Source of the DNA: JALNZF01 sp964447405
GTDB taxonomy: Bacteria; Nitrospirota; UBA9217
DNA length: 64,000 nucleotides
Reading direction: 5' to 3'
Assembly (NCBI GenBank): GCA_964447405.1
Contig: CAYUSP010000007.1
Coordinates: forward strand, 1 to 64,000
The notes below the pieces were generated by a model. That model was not told where the DNA came from. It saw only the letters and a list, made by a program, of their open reading frames with translations, and made no database searches. This document shows positions 1 through 9,120 of the stretch, piece after piece; position 1 is the stretch's first letter; each line of letters starts with the position of its first letter. Position numbers and translations under genes: made by a program.

Positions 1-29
1 AGGGACGGGAACGGATAGGCAGAACCTAA

Positions 30-215
30 AGCGGCAGCAACCAGCTCTCTACTCTGCCTGAGGGGGTCCTTCGTATTTGTCCAGAGTGTGGTCATGTGTT
101 TCAGGGCAATGGATGGGACGGCATTGATTCACATTGGCGGGCCAAACATGAGCAGGTTATGCCATATGAGAAGTTTTGGAAGGGCCTGTGTCCAGAACAC
201 GGAAAGCGTATTTAA
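30..215 (+). CDS. Possible small zinc-finger protein, start unclear
   Basis: An open frame runs from an upstream stop at 27-29 to TAA at 213-215. It carries a C-x2-C pair (CPEC) followed by W..H..H spacing (HWRAKH) and a later C..H pair, which looks like a small zinc-binding finger of the kind found in phage and defence neighbourhoods. No ATG, GTG or TTG start with a ribosome site is visible before the finger, so it may be a remnant of a longer gene or use a start I cannot recognise. The assignment rests on the Cys/His spacing alone. Confidence 0.3.
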   Translation, partial: SGSNQLSTLPEGVLRICPECGHVFQGNGWDGIDSHWRAKHEQVMPYEKFWKGLCPEHGKRI

Positions 216-277
216 ATGAAGAAAGCTAAATTGGACAGTATCGTGTTGTTGCGGTTTATTTATGTATTGGAAAGAAG

Positions 278-1006
278 ATGCGTATAGTTGTTTGGAATTG
301 TGCTATGAGTCTCCATACAAAATGGGACTATCTTCTCAGCCTTCATCCGGATGTGGCTATCATAGCTGAATGCGCTGAACCACGTATTCTCTGGTCGAAA
401 AGAAAAACAGAACCAGAGTGTGCGGTTCAATGGATTGGCGAAAATCCAAACAAGGGTCTCGGCGTATTCGCGTTTCCCGGGTATTCTTTAGAGCGCGATG
501 AAAGCTATGATGTTCGATTTAAATATTTCTTGCCGATTAATATATCAGGTCATGCCGACTGTTCCCTTTTAGCAGTATGGGCATTTAATGGAAGGACAAA
601 TGGTCCAACGACGTCCTATGGCGCTGAAACGATGTCGGCCCTTGATTACTATCAAAACTTCATGAATACTCAGAATTCAGTTATCGCCGGCGATTTCAAC
701 GATTCGGTTGTGTGGGATCATCATAATAAGGTGTGCAACTTCTCCGCGATCGCATCTCGTCTCGAACGAACCGGTCTCACGAGCGCTTATCACAAATTCA
801 TGGGAGTTCCTTTTGGTTCGGAGCCCGACAAAACGCTGTTCTTTAGAAAAGGCCCATTAGAATACCACATCGATTATTGCTTCCTTCCACGCCAATGGAA
901 TCTGAATGAAGTGTCTGTCGGTATGCGTCAGCAGTGGATCGGTATAAGTGATCATGCACCTTTGGCGATTAACTGTATCGCAGATCCCTCCAATTATTAT
1001 CCTTAA
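278..1006 (+). CDS. Endonuclease/exonuclease/phosphatase (EEP) family protein
   Basis: This 242-residue protein fits the DNase I-like EEP fold, which hydrolyses phosphodiester bonds with a divalent metal. The family landmarks are visible in order: an N-terminal WN pair (residues 6-7), an acidic residue in IAEC (E31), GDFN (137-140), HID (196-198) and the terminal SDHAPL (223-228), which contains the catalytic Asp-His. There is no signal peptide, so it is probably cytoplasmic and acts on nucleic acid. It is the first clear gene of the AT-rich defence-like island. The substrate cannot be told from sequence; a phosphatase of this fold remains possible. Confidence 0.8.
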   Translation: MRIVVWNCAMSLHTKWDYLLSLHPDVAIIAECAEPRILWSKRKTEPECAVQWIGENPNKGLGVFAFPGYSLERDESYDVRFKYFLPINISGHADCSLLAVWAFNGRTNGPTTSYGAETMSALDYYQNFMNTQNSVIAGDFNDSVVWDHHNKVCNFSAIASRLERTGLTSAYHKFMGVPFGSEPDKTLFFRKGPLEYHIDYCFLPRQWNLNEVSVGMRQQWIGISDHAPLAINCIADPSNYYP

Positions 1007-1256
1007 TATGGGGTGTCTAGAACGTTCTGAAACTAAAGGGTTTAATTGACGGTTATAAGTGAACTATAAGGATTTTTGAATAGCCTTTCTTCCTCTATTC
1101 TCATCTTGTATGAGCCCAATAAAAAATATCCTGCTATCTAAATGTTATGAAATGATGCACATCTCACATATTTTACCTTTCTCTTTTCTAGACATTTGAA
1201 ACTACATGTAGTAATCTTCTTGAATTATTGAGAGATTAGCCGGAGCCGGGGGGGAC

Positions 1257-1604
1257 ATGGCTGATTTAGAATCTATCCAGAATATGATCATCTCTTTTCG
1301 GAACGAGCGTGATTGGGCGCAATTCCACGATCCCAAAAACCTCGCCGAAGCCCTCTCCATCGAAGCCGGGGAGCTGCTGGAAAACTTCCTCTGGAAGACG
1401 ACCGAGCAGTCCCGCAACCTCTCGCCTGAAGAACTCAAGAACGTAAAAGAAGAGCTCGCCGACATCTTTATCTTCCTTACCTATCTGAGCGAAGCATATA
1501 AATTCGACTTGTTAGCTGAAGTTGAGGCGAAGATCGCGAAGAATGCGGCAAAGTATCCTGTGGAGAAAGCAAAGGGATCAGCCAAGAAATACACAGAGCT
1601 TTAA
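1257..1604 (+). CDS. MazG-like nucleotide pyrophosphohydrolase
   Basis: This 115-residue all-alpha NTP pyrophosphohydrolase of the MazG/RS21-C6 (dCTPase-like) type hydrolyses (d)NTPs to (d)NMP and PPi. The metal-binding pattern is visible as ExxE at residues 36-39 (EAGE) and ExxD at 66-69 (ELAD). The length matches single-domain members. A G-rich run sits just upstream of the ATG as a ribosome site. It lies 13 bp ahead of the HSDR-type nuclease gene at 1618 and may be co-transcribed. It could be housekeeping nucleotide sanitation or a nucleotide-depletion defence enzyme; the context favours neither strongly. Confidence 0.85.
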   Translation: MADLESIQNMIISFRNERDWAQFHDPKNLAEALSIEAGELLENFLWKTTEQSRNLSPEELKNVKEELADIFIFLTYLSEAYKFDLLAEVEAKIAKNAAKYPVEKAKGSAKKYTEL

Positions 1605-1617
1605 GTAGAGGATAACA

Positions 1618-2706
1618 ATGGGCATATATTTTATCGCGGCTGGCATCTCATCAAAGAATCGAGATAAAAGTCTTGATCATGGTTTTAAACTCAATCAGCT
1701 TAAGGAATATATTTCTGATGAAAACTTTATAAAGCTCAGCTCATTTTATACACCAGATGAAGATATATATGTATGGGGTGCAAATGAAGGTGTTACGTAT
1801 AATCAGTTGAAACAAGTAAAAAAAGGTGAATTTGTCGTTGATGTTAAGAACAAAAAGATTGTTCAGATTTTATCTTACTGCTTTGCCATGTTGACAAATG
1901 ATACGAGACTACAATCTTATATTGGCTGGGATTCAGAAAAACCAAAAGAAGAGCGAAGACCTTATACGTATGTGTTCTTCTTAAAGAATCCTATGAAAAC
2001 TAAGCGCACTGATAAGGCATATTTTCAGAGTGCTTTTGGTTTTCAAGGCAATTCCCAGTGGTTGGTAGGCCAACGATATTTTGATAATACAGCTGTTAAG
2101 CAGGCTCTTGAAAGAAAGAAGCTATCAGGCGTTGCAGAATTGCTCGGCATCAACAATTCTGATATTGAAGCAGATTTGATAGATGTCATCGAAATAGCGG
2201 AAAATATCGAAACACCTAATCTTATCGCAAGTAGTCCAAAGGCTTCAATGATCGAGCATGAAAGTCCGCAATGGTTACATAGCCTGCTTGATCGATTGAG
2301 CGTTTTGCGGCATGAAAAATATCATCCTGAGCGTGATCATGAAGATTTGGTAGCAAGCTTATTTGAAGCGCTGGGATATCAGCGCACGATTGATATTAAA
2401 TTTCAACAAGGGTATATCGATATTCTGATAACCAATGGCAAGACGCCCTGTATAACTGTTGAGGTCAAAGCTGACTGGTCACTTTCAGCAAGAAATATGG
2501 ATTACATCAATCAAGCATATAACTATGCAAATAAGCATGGTACAAGATATGTAATTGTTACCAACGGAGATGTGTATGTTTTATTTGATAGAGATAAAGG
2601 CCGAAGTTACAACGATAATTTGATCGGCGAGTTCCAAGTAACAAAATTAACAAGGGAAGGGAATGCAGTATTAGAGATGTTAAGGAAGAATACTTTAATT
2701 TGCTGA
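1618..2706 (+). CDS. Restriction endonuclease-like protein with HSDR-type nuclease domain
   Basis: This 362-residue protein has two parts. Residues about 1-160 are rich in beta strands and aromatics (YVWGANEG, YVFFLKNP) and could be a PUA/EVE-like base-reading domain; that is an inference. Residues about 235-360 resemble the N-terminal nuclease domain of type I restriction subunits: GYIDIL supplies D268 and VEVKAD supplies E282-x-K284, a PD-(D/E)XK active site. The mature pattern suggests a modification-dependent or orphan restriction enzyme acting on foreign DNA. The start has an AGAGGA ribosome site. It has the low-GC codon use of the island. No methyltransferase or specificity subunit is nearby. 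Confidence 0.65.
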   Translation: MGIYFIAAGISSKNRDKSLDHGFKLNQLKEYISDENFIKLSSFYTPDEDIYVWGANEGVTYNQLKQVKKGEFVVDVKNKKIVQILSYCFAMLTNDTRLQSYIGWDSEKPKEERRPYTYVFFLKNPMKTKRTDKAYFQSAFGFQGNSQWLVGQRYFDNTAVKQALERKKLSGVAELLGINNSDIEADLIDVIEIAENIETPNLIASSPKASMIEHESPQWLHSLLDRLSVLRHEKYHPERDHEDLVASLFEALGYQRTIDIKFQQGYIDILITNGKTPCITVEVKADWSLSARNMDYINQAYNYANKHGTRYVIVTNGDVYVLFDRDKGRSYNDNLIGEFQVTKLTREGNAVLEMLRKNTLIC

Positions 2707-2732
2707 TGCTCAGATGACATAAGTTGTACTAG

Positions 2733-2936
2733 GAGAAAAGAGCAGATGCAACTCTACCCTTAACAGAAGCCGAATATGCCGCCGAAGTTAGCAACGGAAT
2801 ACGAGAAGAATTCCATAATGGTAAGGAATACTATGCTTTGAGTGGAAAACGCCTGGCAGTACTGCCGGAGAGTGTAACTGAAAGGCCATCACGAGAATTC
2901 ATCGATTGGCACAACCAGAACGTCTTTGTTGCTTAA
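2733..2936 (+). pseudogene. C-terminal remnant of an HNH-type restriction endonuclease
   Basis: An open frame without a start codon (preceded by TAG at 2730-2732) ends at TAA 2934-2936. Its product contains GKEYYALSGKRLAVLP and ends in FIDWHNQNVF. This matches the usual C-terminal tail of HNH endonucleases in which a G-x-x-YY-x-L-x-G stretch is followed by a terminal WHNxxVF. The HNH core itself is absent, so only the last ~65 residues remain. It lies between two intact defence-type genes and suggests that an older restriction gene was deleted here. The identification is by remembered tail motif only. Confidence 0.5.
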
Positions 2937-2976
2937 TTAACGATTTGTTAAATACGTAAGGGGTGGTGCGAAACCG

Positions 2977-5295
2977 TTGATCGTCTACTCTTCAACGAAG
3001 GCTGAATTTCAGAAGGACGTCATGACCAATGATATTGGCAATATCATTTATGACGCATACAAAACGGCAACAGGGAGGCACACCGGAAAATCAGAGATAG
3101 ATTCTTGGATGAACTCGCTTCAATATATGGACCGTGTTCTCTCGGACCATGATATACCCTCTGATTCTGGCGTTGCCATCGAATATCACCTTCCTCAAAC
3201 CTCCAAGCGCATCGACTTTATTCTGACCGGCAAAGATGTCCAAAATCGTGAAACAGCCATTCTCATAGAACTCAAACAATGGCAACACGCAATCCTTACA
3301 GAAGAGGATGCAATTGTTATTACGCAGTTTCAAGGCCTGGACCGCCCAACCCCGCACCCATCCTACCAAGCGTGGTCATACAAAAGACTTCTGGAAGACT
3401 TTAATCAAACCGTGCAAGAAGACCATATACAGCTCTATCCTTGCGCATATCTTCATAATTACGCACCTGATAATGTCATAACTAATGCGTTCTATCGTGA
3501 ATACATTGAGAAAGCGCCCGTCTTTCTGAGGAGCGATGCTGTTAAGCTTCAAACCTTCATCAAGGCGCATGTTAAATATGGCGACAAAGATCAGATCATG
3601 TATCGCATTGACCACGGCAAGATCAAGCCATCGAAGAATCTTGCCGACAATCTTGCGTCAATGCTTAAGGGCAATTCGGAATTCGTCATGGTTGACGATC
3701 AGAAGGTCGTGTTCGAAACGGCCATCAGGAATGTCCTGCGTTCTGCTGCTGGAAGCAAATCTGTGTTGATCGTTGAAGGCGGACCAGGCACAGGCAAATC
3801 TGTTGTAGCCGTGAATCTGCTCGTTGAATTAACAAAGCGCGAACTAGTAGCTCAATATGTAACGCGCAATTCAGCGCCCCGCCTGGTATACGAAGCAAAG
3901 CTGACCGGCTCATTCAAGAAATCACATATATCGAATATGTTCAGTGGCTCCGGGGCATTCTGTGAAGCAGAGGCCGATATCTATGATTGCCTGATCATCG
4001 ACGAAGCTCATCGGCTAAATGAGAAGTCGGGGATGTTCAGTCATTTAGGAGAGAATCAAATTAAGGAAATCATTGCTGCAAGCAAATGCAGCGTCTTCTT
4101 TATCGATGAAGATCAAAAGGTCACGCTCAAGGATATTGGTGATAAGGATGAAATAAGAGCATGGGCCAAGAAAGCAAAGGCAAAGGTTACGGAGTTGAAG
4201 TTGGAGTCACAGTTCCGTTGCAACGGTTCCGACGGCTATCTTGCATGGCTTGATAACACTCTTCAGATCAGGGATACGGCGAACGAGACCCTGAACATCA
4301 ATGATTATGACTTCCGCGTAATAGAAAGCCCTGCCGCGTTGTACAGTCTGATTCGAGAGAAAAATAGAGAAAAGAACAAGGCCCGGGTGGTCGCCGGTTA
4401 TTGCTGGGACTGGGTCAGCAAGAAGAAACCGCAGCTTAATGATATCGTGATAGGTGAATACAAGGCGACGTGGAATCTTGATACTGATGGCCAGGCATGG
4501 ATCATCAAGCCGGACTCAGTGAGCGAAGTCGGCTGCATTCATACCTGTCAGGGCTTGGAGGTAGACTATATCGGTGTGATCATCGGCCCGGATCTTATAG
4601 CAAGGAATGGACAGATCATCACAAAACCGGAAGAACGATCGGGCATGGATAAATCCATCCATGGCTGGAAGTCACTAATAAAACGGGACCCAAGCGTTGC
4701 GAAAGAGCGTCTGGATGCCATTATTAAGAACACCTATCGGACCCTGATGACCCGTGGTCAAAAAGGCTGCTATGTCTACTTTGTGGATGACGAAACAAGG
4801 GACTATTTTGCCAGCCGTCTGGAATCACCTGCCCAGGAAATCCGGCCATACGAGAATGCGCTGCCACTCCTAGAGCTACGAGCCGCAGCGAATGCCTCAT
4901 ATGAAAACTTCGAAGGCTATTTCGCAAATGAAGAGAGTTTCTCATGGCAGCTGGTCAAAGGCGGACCTTTTGCAAAAGACAGATTCCTGGTCCGAGCCGA
5001 AGGTGATTCAATGGAGCCGAAGATCAAGAATGGCCAACTGTGCCTTTTTAGAAAGGACCCGGGTGGCAGTCGAAACGGCAAGATCATACTCTGCCAGGTG
5101 GGCGGTTTTGCCGGCGAAGCTCCAGTTGCGCTGATCAAGCAATATCGAAGCGCAAGGACTTCAAGTAATGAAAGTCTCGGTGAAGCGAAAGTGATCGTTC
5201 TCTCCTCTTTAAATGACAAACATGAGGATATCGTATTGACCGGAGGGGAGCACCTGTCAGTGATAGGGGTATTTGAAAGAGTGATGGAGGAGTAG
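2977..5295 (+). CDS. DUF2075 P-loop NTPase with nuclease-like N-terminus and S24/LexA-like C-terminal domain
   Basis: A 772-residue three-part protein. Residues 1-200 hold a PD-(D/E)XK-like pattern (ID80 followed by E98-L-K100). Residues 260-640 are a DUF2075 (Schlafen-like/superfamily 1-type) P-loop NTPase with Walker A GGPGTGKS (268-275) and Walker B LIIDEAH (339-345). Residues about 666-772 resemble the S24 peptidase domain of LexA/UmuD: EGDSMEPKI gives candidate Ser678 and VALIK gives candidate Lys721. The start is TTG with an AAGGGG ribosome site, and the N-terminus then matches the family's usual MIxYxATK opening. The DUF2075 core is typical; the S24 tail is the unusual part. It may be a DNA-damage-responsive defence helicase; substrate and cleavage are untested. 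Confidence 0.75.
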   Translation: MIVYSSTKAEFQKDVMTNDIGNIIYDAYKTATGRHTGKSEIDSWMNSLQYMDRVLSDHDIPSDSGVAIEYHLPQTSKRIDFILTGKDVQNRETAILIELKQWQHAILTEEDAIVITQFQGLDRPTPHPSYQAWSYKRLLEDFNQTVQEDHIQLYPCAYLHNYAPDNVITNAFYREYIEKAPVFLRSDAVKLQTFIKAHVKYGDKDQIMYRIDHGKIKPSKNLADNLASMLKGNSEFVMVDDQKVVFETAIRNVLRSAAGSKSVLIVEGGPGTGKSVVAVNLLVELTKRELVAQYVTRNSAPRLVYEAKLTGSFKKSHISNMFSGSGAFCEAEADIYDCLIIDEAHRLNEKSGMFSHLGENQIKEIIAASKCSVFFIDEDQKVTLKDIGDKDEIRAWAKKAKAKVTELKLESQFRCNGSDGYLAWLDNTLQIRDTANETLNINDYDFRVIESPAALYSLIREKNREKNKARVVAGYCWDWVSKKKPQLNDIVIGEYKATWNLDTDGQAWIIKPDSVSEVGCIHTCQGLEVDYIGVIIGPDLIARNGQIITKPEERSGMDKSIHGWKSLIKRDPSVAKERLDAIIKNTYRTLMTRGQKGCYVYFVDDETRDYFASRLESPAQEIRPYENALPLLELRAAANASYENFEGYFANEESFSWQLVKGGPFAKDRFLVRAEGDSMEPKIKNGQLCLFRKDPGGSRNGKIILCQVGGFAGEAPVALIKQYRSARTSSNESLGEAKVIVLSSLNDKHEDIVLTGGEHLSVIGVFERVMEE

Positions 5296-5527
5296 ATGAA
5301 GCAGATAGTGGTGTGCATTTTACGGTTAAATTCTGTGCAGGCATCAAAGAATATTATAATGATGGTTCCTGGAAACATCGAAGATTATCTTTCGTCGAGA
5401 TACAAGTTTGCCCGGATATCGTGCCGTTGAGTTTAAAGCTCAGGCAGGATCTGATGTAAGAATTCCCGAGGAATTCGTAACAGTTTAGGCTTAAACTAGT
5501 ACCAAAACTATAGATTAAGGCAAGCAC

Positions 5528-7021
5528 ATGGCTAAGGTAAAAAACCCCAAAACACTCTCGAGCCACTTCAATATTGATCGCGCAAGGTTAGATCGCTTGG
5601 GTGTATTAGATCCGACACTCGCAATAGATACTCGGTTATTTATCGACCCTCTATTGTTTGCTCAGAGTGTACACCCAGAAATGCGTGAGCTTGCGGCTGC
5701 TCTATATAGGCGTCATTTTGAGACTGTAATTGGACTATTAGCTGCAACTAAGAAACCTGACGACGTTCCGTTTAGAAATGCTAGAAGACTTCTTCAATTT
5801 CATGAGGTACGTGGGACATGCTTAGGCTATGGTGCCGCTTCTATATATGGAAGTGGCTTCGGTGCTGGTTTGACTGAACGTATCCTTCAAGTTGGAAAAG
5901 AAATCGTCGATCTGGGGATTACTGACCCGGATCTATTCTCGGCATTGGCGTTGTTCGAAGAAGATATTGGCCCCGATCGAATTAGTGACATGACAACGAA
6001 TGTAGTATTTCCTGCCTTAGTTGCATTTAATGACAGGATATTAAATACATTGGGTCTTGATGGCGAAGAATTCGAAATAGAAGGATTGAGGGGGCGATTT
6101 TTAAAGAATCCTTATCAGAGTCGCCCTACGCCAATAATATTGCTGCCTAAGGATGTACTCAGAGAACTGCCTATTGCCAAGGATTGGGACGATGTCGCTG
6201 ATGCAGCTTACAAAAATGAGATACTGAGAAGACGTGTAAATGCACATATAGCAGAAATATGGGCATCAAAAGCAAAACGAGACAAACATGAACTCAAGAA
6301 AACAGCACTTTCCAATAAGGCTGCATTTCAAACGCTACTCGATGCAATTCATGAAGTCGCGGCGAGAGCATATAACGTTGACGAAGATCCAGATGGCCTA
6401 ATAAAATGGGCTTACGTCGGGAAAGAATATGCAAGTGGGTATCCAATTGACCTACATGCTTTTAGGAATCCGGCGAATTTAGATGATGTTAGCAAGCTAG
6501 CAAAAATAATAATTGAGAAATTTATCTTTCTTGTTGAGCATCGTGGATTAAACAAGGAGTTATATAAAGATAATGGAAACCCCCGACACGAAGCGACTGC
6601 ACAAAGACTGTTTTTCGCCATAGCTTATAGCTATTGTGAGGCTAATAGTATTGAAATATCACCAGAGATAGATACAGGGACAGGTCAAGTTGATTTTAAG
6701 CTGTCGAGAGGTCCCGAGGCTAAGGTTCTAGTAGAGCTTAAACTTTCAACGAATCCTAATGTAGAGCACGGGTATAGAGTGCAATTAGAGGAGTACAAAA
6801 CCTCCGAGCGCACTATGAGGGCCTTTTATGTAGTTATTGATGTTGGAAGGATGGGCAAGAAGTTTGAAAATTGCCTTAAAATAAAAAACGACGCACAAGC
6901 TTTGAAACCACCCCTGTCTGAATTAGTATATGTTAATGGAATTAAGAAGGATGCTCCAAGTAAGCGACCTAAGAAACAACGAAGAATAAAAAAACGCGGG
7001 GTTGTTCGAAAGCGGCATTGA
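5528..7021 (+). CDS. Unknown protein with C-terminal PD-(D/E)XK-like nuclease motif (pair, gene 1)
   Basis: This 497-residue protein belongs to no family I can name. Its N-terminal half begins with a DTRLFIDPLL segment and has mixed alpha/beta character. Near the C-terminus GQVDFKL (D389) is followed by VLVELKLS (E403-L-K405) and then QLEEY (419-423), the usual D...ExK...QxxxY layout of PD-(D/E)XK nucleases. The tail is very basic (KRPKKQRRIKKRG), fitting nucleic-acid contact. There are no membrane segments. An AAGG ribosome site precedes the ATG. The next gene begins within a few bases to 55 bp on the same strand, so the two likely form one operon in the defence island. The nuclease call is inference from motif spacing. 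Confidence 0.6.
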   Translation: MAKVKNPKTLSSHFNIDRARLDRLGVLDPTLAIDTRLFIDPLLFAQSVHPEMRELAAALYRRHFETVIGLLAATKKPDDVPFRNARRLLQFHEVRGTCLGYGAASIYGSGFGAGLTERILQVGKEIVDLGITDPDLFSALALFEEDIGPDRISDMTTNVVFPALVAFNDRILNTLGLDGEEFEIEGLRGRFLKNPYQSRPTPIILLPKDVLRELPIAKDWDDVADAAYKNEILRRRVNAHIAEIWASKAKRDKHELKKTALSNKAAFQTLLDAIHEVAARAYNVDEDPDGLIKWAYVGKEYASGYPIDLHAFRNPANLDDVSKLAKIIIEKFIFLVEHRGLNKELYKDNGNPRHEATAQRLFFAIAYSYCEANSIEISPEIDTGTGQVDFKLSRGPEAKVLVELKLSTNPNVEHGYRVQLEEYKTSERTMRAFYVVIDVGRMGKKFENCLKIKNDAQALKPPLSELVYVNGIKKDAPSKRPKKQRRIKKRGVVRKRH

Positions 7022-7075
7022 AATTTGACTTCAAAGGCGGTCTTTGATTCATGCTCCTCAAACGCAGAAATATAT

Positions 7076-9064
7076 ATGAGCGAAGAACTGATTAAGCAAA
7101 TAAACAGCCTGGCTTTCCATGATAATATGGAACAGTCTATAAAAACTTTACTGGTAATATTGTCCAATGATTGGATGAAAGGTCTAACCTCGCTTAAAAG
7201 AAGTCAGATTCTTATTAATAAGTTTGGAAATAATAAGAAAGGAGATCAAATCACCTGCATTATTAATTCTGTAAGTAATGCCGTGCCAAAAAAGTACAAG
7301 AATCGATATTGGAATTATTTTTCAACCATCATACCTTTAAACAACTTATTACAAGACCTTTCGAAGCGATTAACCAAATCTGAATTTTGGCTTTTGGACA
7401 AGGAAGTCTGTTTAACTTCTCTTTTGGCTCGCTTTGAGGCAGTATATGCTCATGTAGATCATAACGCCACGACATTGCTTAATGAGACCATGGAGGGAAA
7501 GGATGCGCTTTATTTGGGGCGGCCTTACTATCTCCGCGCTGACGATGGGTCCCTTGTTGAAGTAGATAGAAAAGTTCAGCAGTTAGCTGCAAGTCTAGAT
7601 CGAAATTTGAGATTTATTGAATTTTATCTTAATAAAATACCCCTAGCAAACCTCGAAAGTTCACTTTATACATATAAAGCAGGCGCATTTGAAATCGCAG
7701 GCGAGCTTTGGAATGCAATATTTTACTTAGTAGACAAAGTGTCCCTATTTGATTGGTATGCAACTGAAACGGGCTATAACCCTAAAACGCTTTATTTCCA
7801 ACCGAGCAACAAGAATCAGCACATATTGCAGGTTGTTGGTGGATTAAGGGAAACACAATGGCTCTTGCAACAAAGAATGGATACTGCGGAGCAGTTTCAG
7901 TCTATTAAACATCGAATGGTATCTAATGACCCGCTAGTTCCTAGGAACGAAATGGAATTTCGAGTGCATGTAGAACTTTCAGAAATGTGTCATAACAATA
8001 AGATACTTGAGGTGGCATTTAAGAACGAATTAAAAGTTAAGGAATACATAAGAGCCTGGTTTGCCATCACTGAAATTGCAGAGGAACATTTTGCACTAAA
8101 CAAGCAGGTGCTTGTTGGGTTGTCAGATGACGCATTGAATATCTCTAATTTACTCGTATTGTCGATCGAATCTTTAATGACATTGCTGATTGATAAAGGC
8201 AAACTAACTGAAATATCTGCCAAGAAAAGTATTGAGTTATTGTCCTACTGGAATATGGACCGTGACGTTTACAGTTCTCCTCTATTCCCAACAATTGACG
8301 GGCGGTACTTAATATTGTCCAGTATCTTTCTTACCGGCAATCCGGTTCGGTCGGTCTTCAGATTGCTATCGTATGATGAAATTGATATCAGTTTTAAAGG
8401 GATATCGTCAGAGAAAGAATTGGGGAAGATCTTTAGCAGAATGGGTTTTGCCTGTTTGACTAGCTATGCATTTCATGATGAGTCTGGTCCAGGAGACATC
8501 GATTGTATAGCATACAAAGAAGGTATATTTATTGTAGTCGAAAGCAAGAATATCGTTCCGAATGAATCAACATATGATAGATATAGAACTACTGCGCTGT
8601 TTACCCAAAAAGCTTCGAATCAGGCAAACAGAGCTAAAAGATTTGTAAAAGATAACCTATCTCTAATCTGTGAAAAGCTTTCAATCAAAATAACCGATGG
8701 TGTGACCGGCACGATATTTCCTGTTATAATAACAAATCTCTTTGATTTTACAGGGTTAGTAATAAACGGTGTACCTGTCTGCGATTTTAGTGCTCTAGGT
8801 AAATTTGCATCTTCAAAATATGTATATAGAACAATAAAAAATAAAGAAGGCACAAGCAGGGTGCCATACATAGAACTTTATAATGGTGAGATGCCTACTG
8901 CCGAAGAAGTGCTCGTCCAGTTAAAAAAGCCTTTTCAGATTGCATATCAAGCAAAGAAACTTATGGCGACGTCTACTACTCAACGGATGACTGACTATCT
9001 TACACTGCAGGTATTTGACGTTAAAGAAAAGGAAGTTGCTGATGAAGAAATTGATTTCCTCTAA
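7076..9064 (+). CDS. Unknown protein with C-terminal nuclease-like motif (pair, gene 2)
   Basis: About 662 residues from ATG 7076; a TTG at 7025, four bases after the upstream stop, would add 17 residues, and neither start has a clear ribosome site. The first ~440 residues are mostly helical with no motif I recognise. Residues about 460-600 (TTG numbering) look like a PD-(D/E)XK fold related to NERD/Mrr-type domains: GDIDCIAY gives D493 and IFIVVESKN gives E506-x-K508. It is low in GC and soluble. Its tight coupling to the 5528 gene, and the fact that both carry a nuclease-like C-terminus, suggest a two-component nucleic-acid-targeting system. The family is unknown to me. Confidence 0.6.
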   Translation: MSEELIKQINSLAFHDNMEQSIKTLLVILSNDWMKGLTSLKRSQILINKFGNNKKGDQITCIINSVSNAVPKKYKNRYWNYFSTIIPLNNLLQDLSKRLTKSEFWLLDKEVCLTSLLARFEAVYAHVDHNATTLLNETMEGKDALYLGRPYYLRADDGSLVEVDRKVQQLAASLDRNLRFIEFYLNKIPLANLESSLYTYKAGAFEIAGELWNAIFYLVDKVSLFDWYATETGYNPKTLYFQPSNKNQHILQVVGGLRETQWLLQQRMDTAEQFQSIKHRMVSNDPLVPRNEMEFRVHVELSEMCHNNKILEVAFKNELKVKEYIRAWFAITEIAEEHFALNKQVLVGLSDDALNISNLLVLSIESLMTLLIDKGKLTEISAKKSIELLSYWNMDRDVYSSPLFPTIDGRYLILSSIFLTGNPVRSVFRLLSYDEIDISFKGISSEKELGKIFSRMGFACLTSYAFHDESGPGDIDCIAYKEGIFIVVESKNIVPNESTYDRYRTTALFTQKASNQANRAKRFVKDNLSLICEKLSIKITDGVTGTIFPVIITNLFDFTGLVINGVPVCDFSALGKFASSKYVYRTIKNKEGTSRVPYIELYNGEMPTAEEVLVQLKKPFQIAYQAKKLMATSTTQRMTDYLTLQVFDVKEKEVADEEIDFL

Positions 9065-9120
9065 ACTTAAGAGCATCTTAGGCTCTGGTCTTTACAATTG
9101 ACATTAATCGCAGCGATATC

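Noticed and set aside
5296..5430. 44-codon frame starting ATG right after the DUF2075 stop
   Set aside because: No family resemblance, no ribosome site, and the sequence looks like drifted non-coding DNA. It is not supported as a gene.
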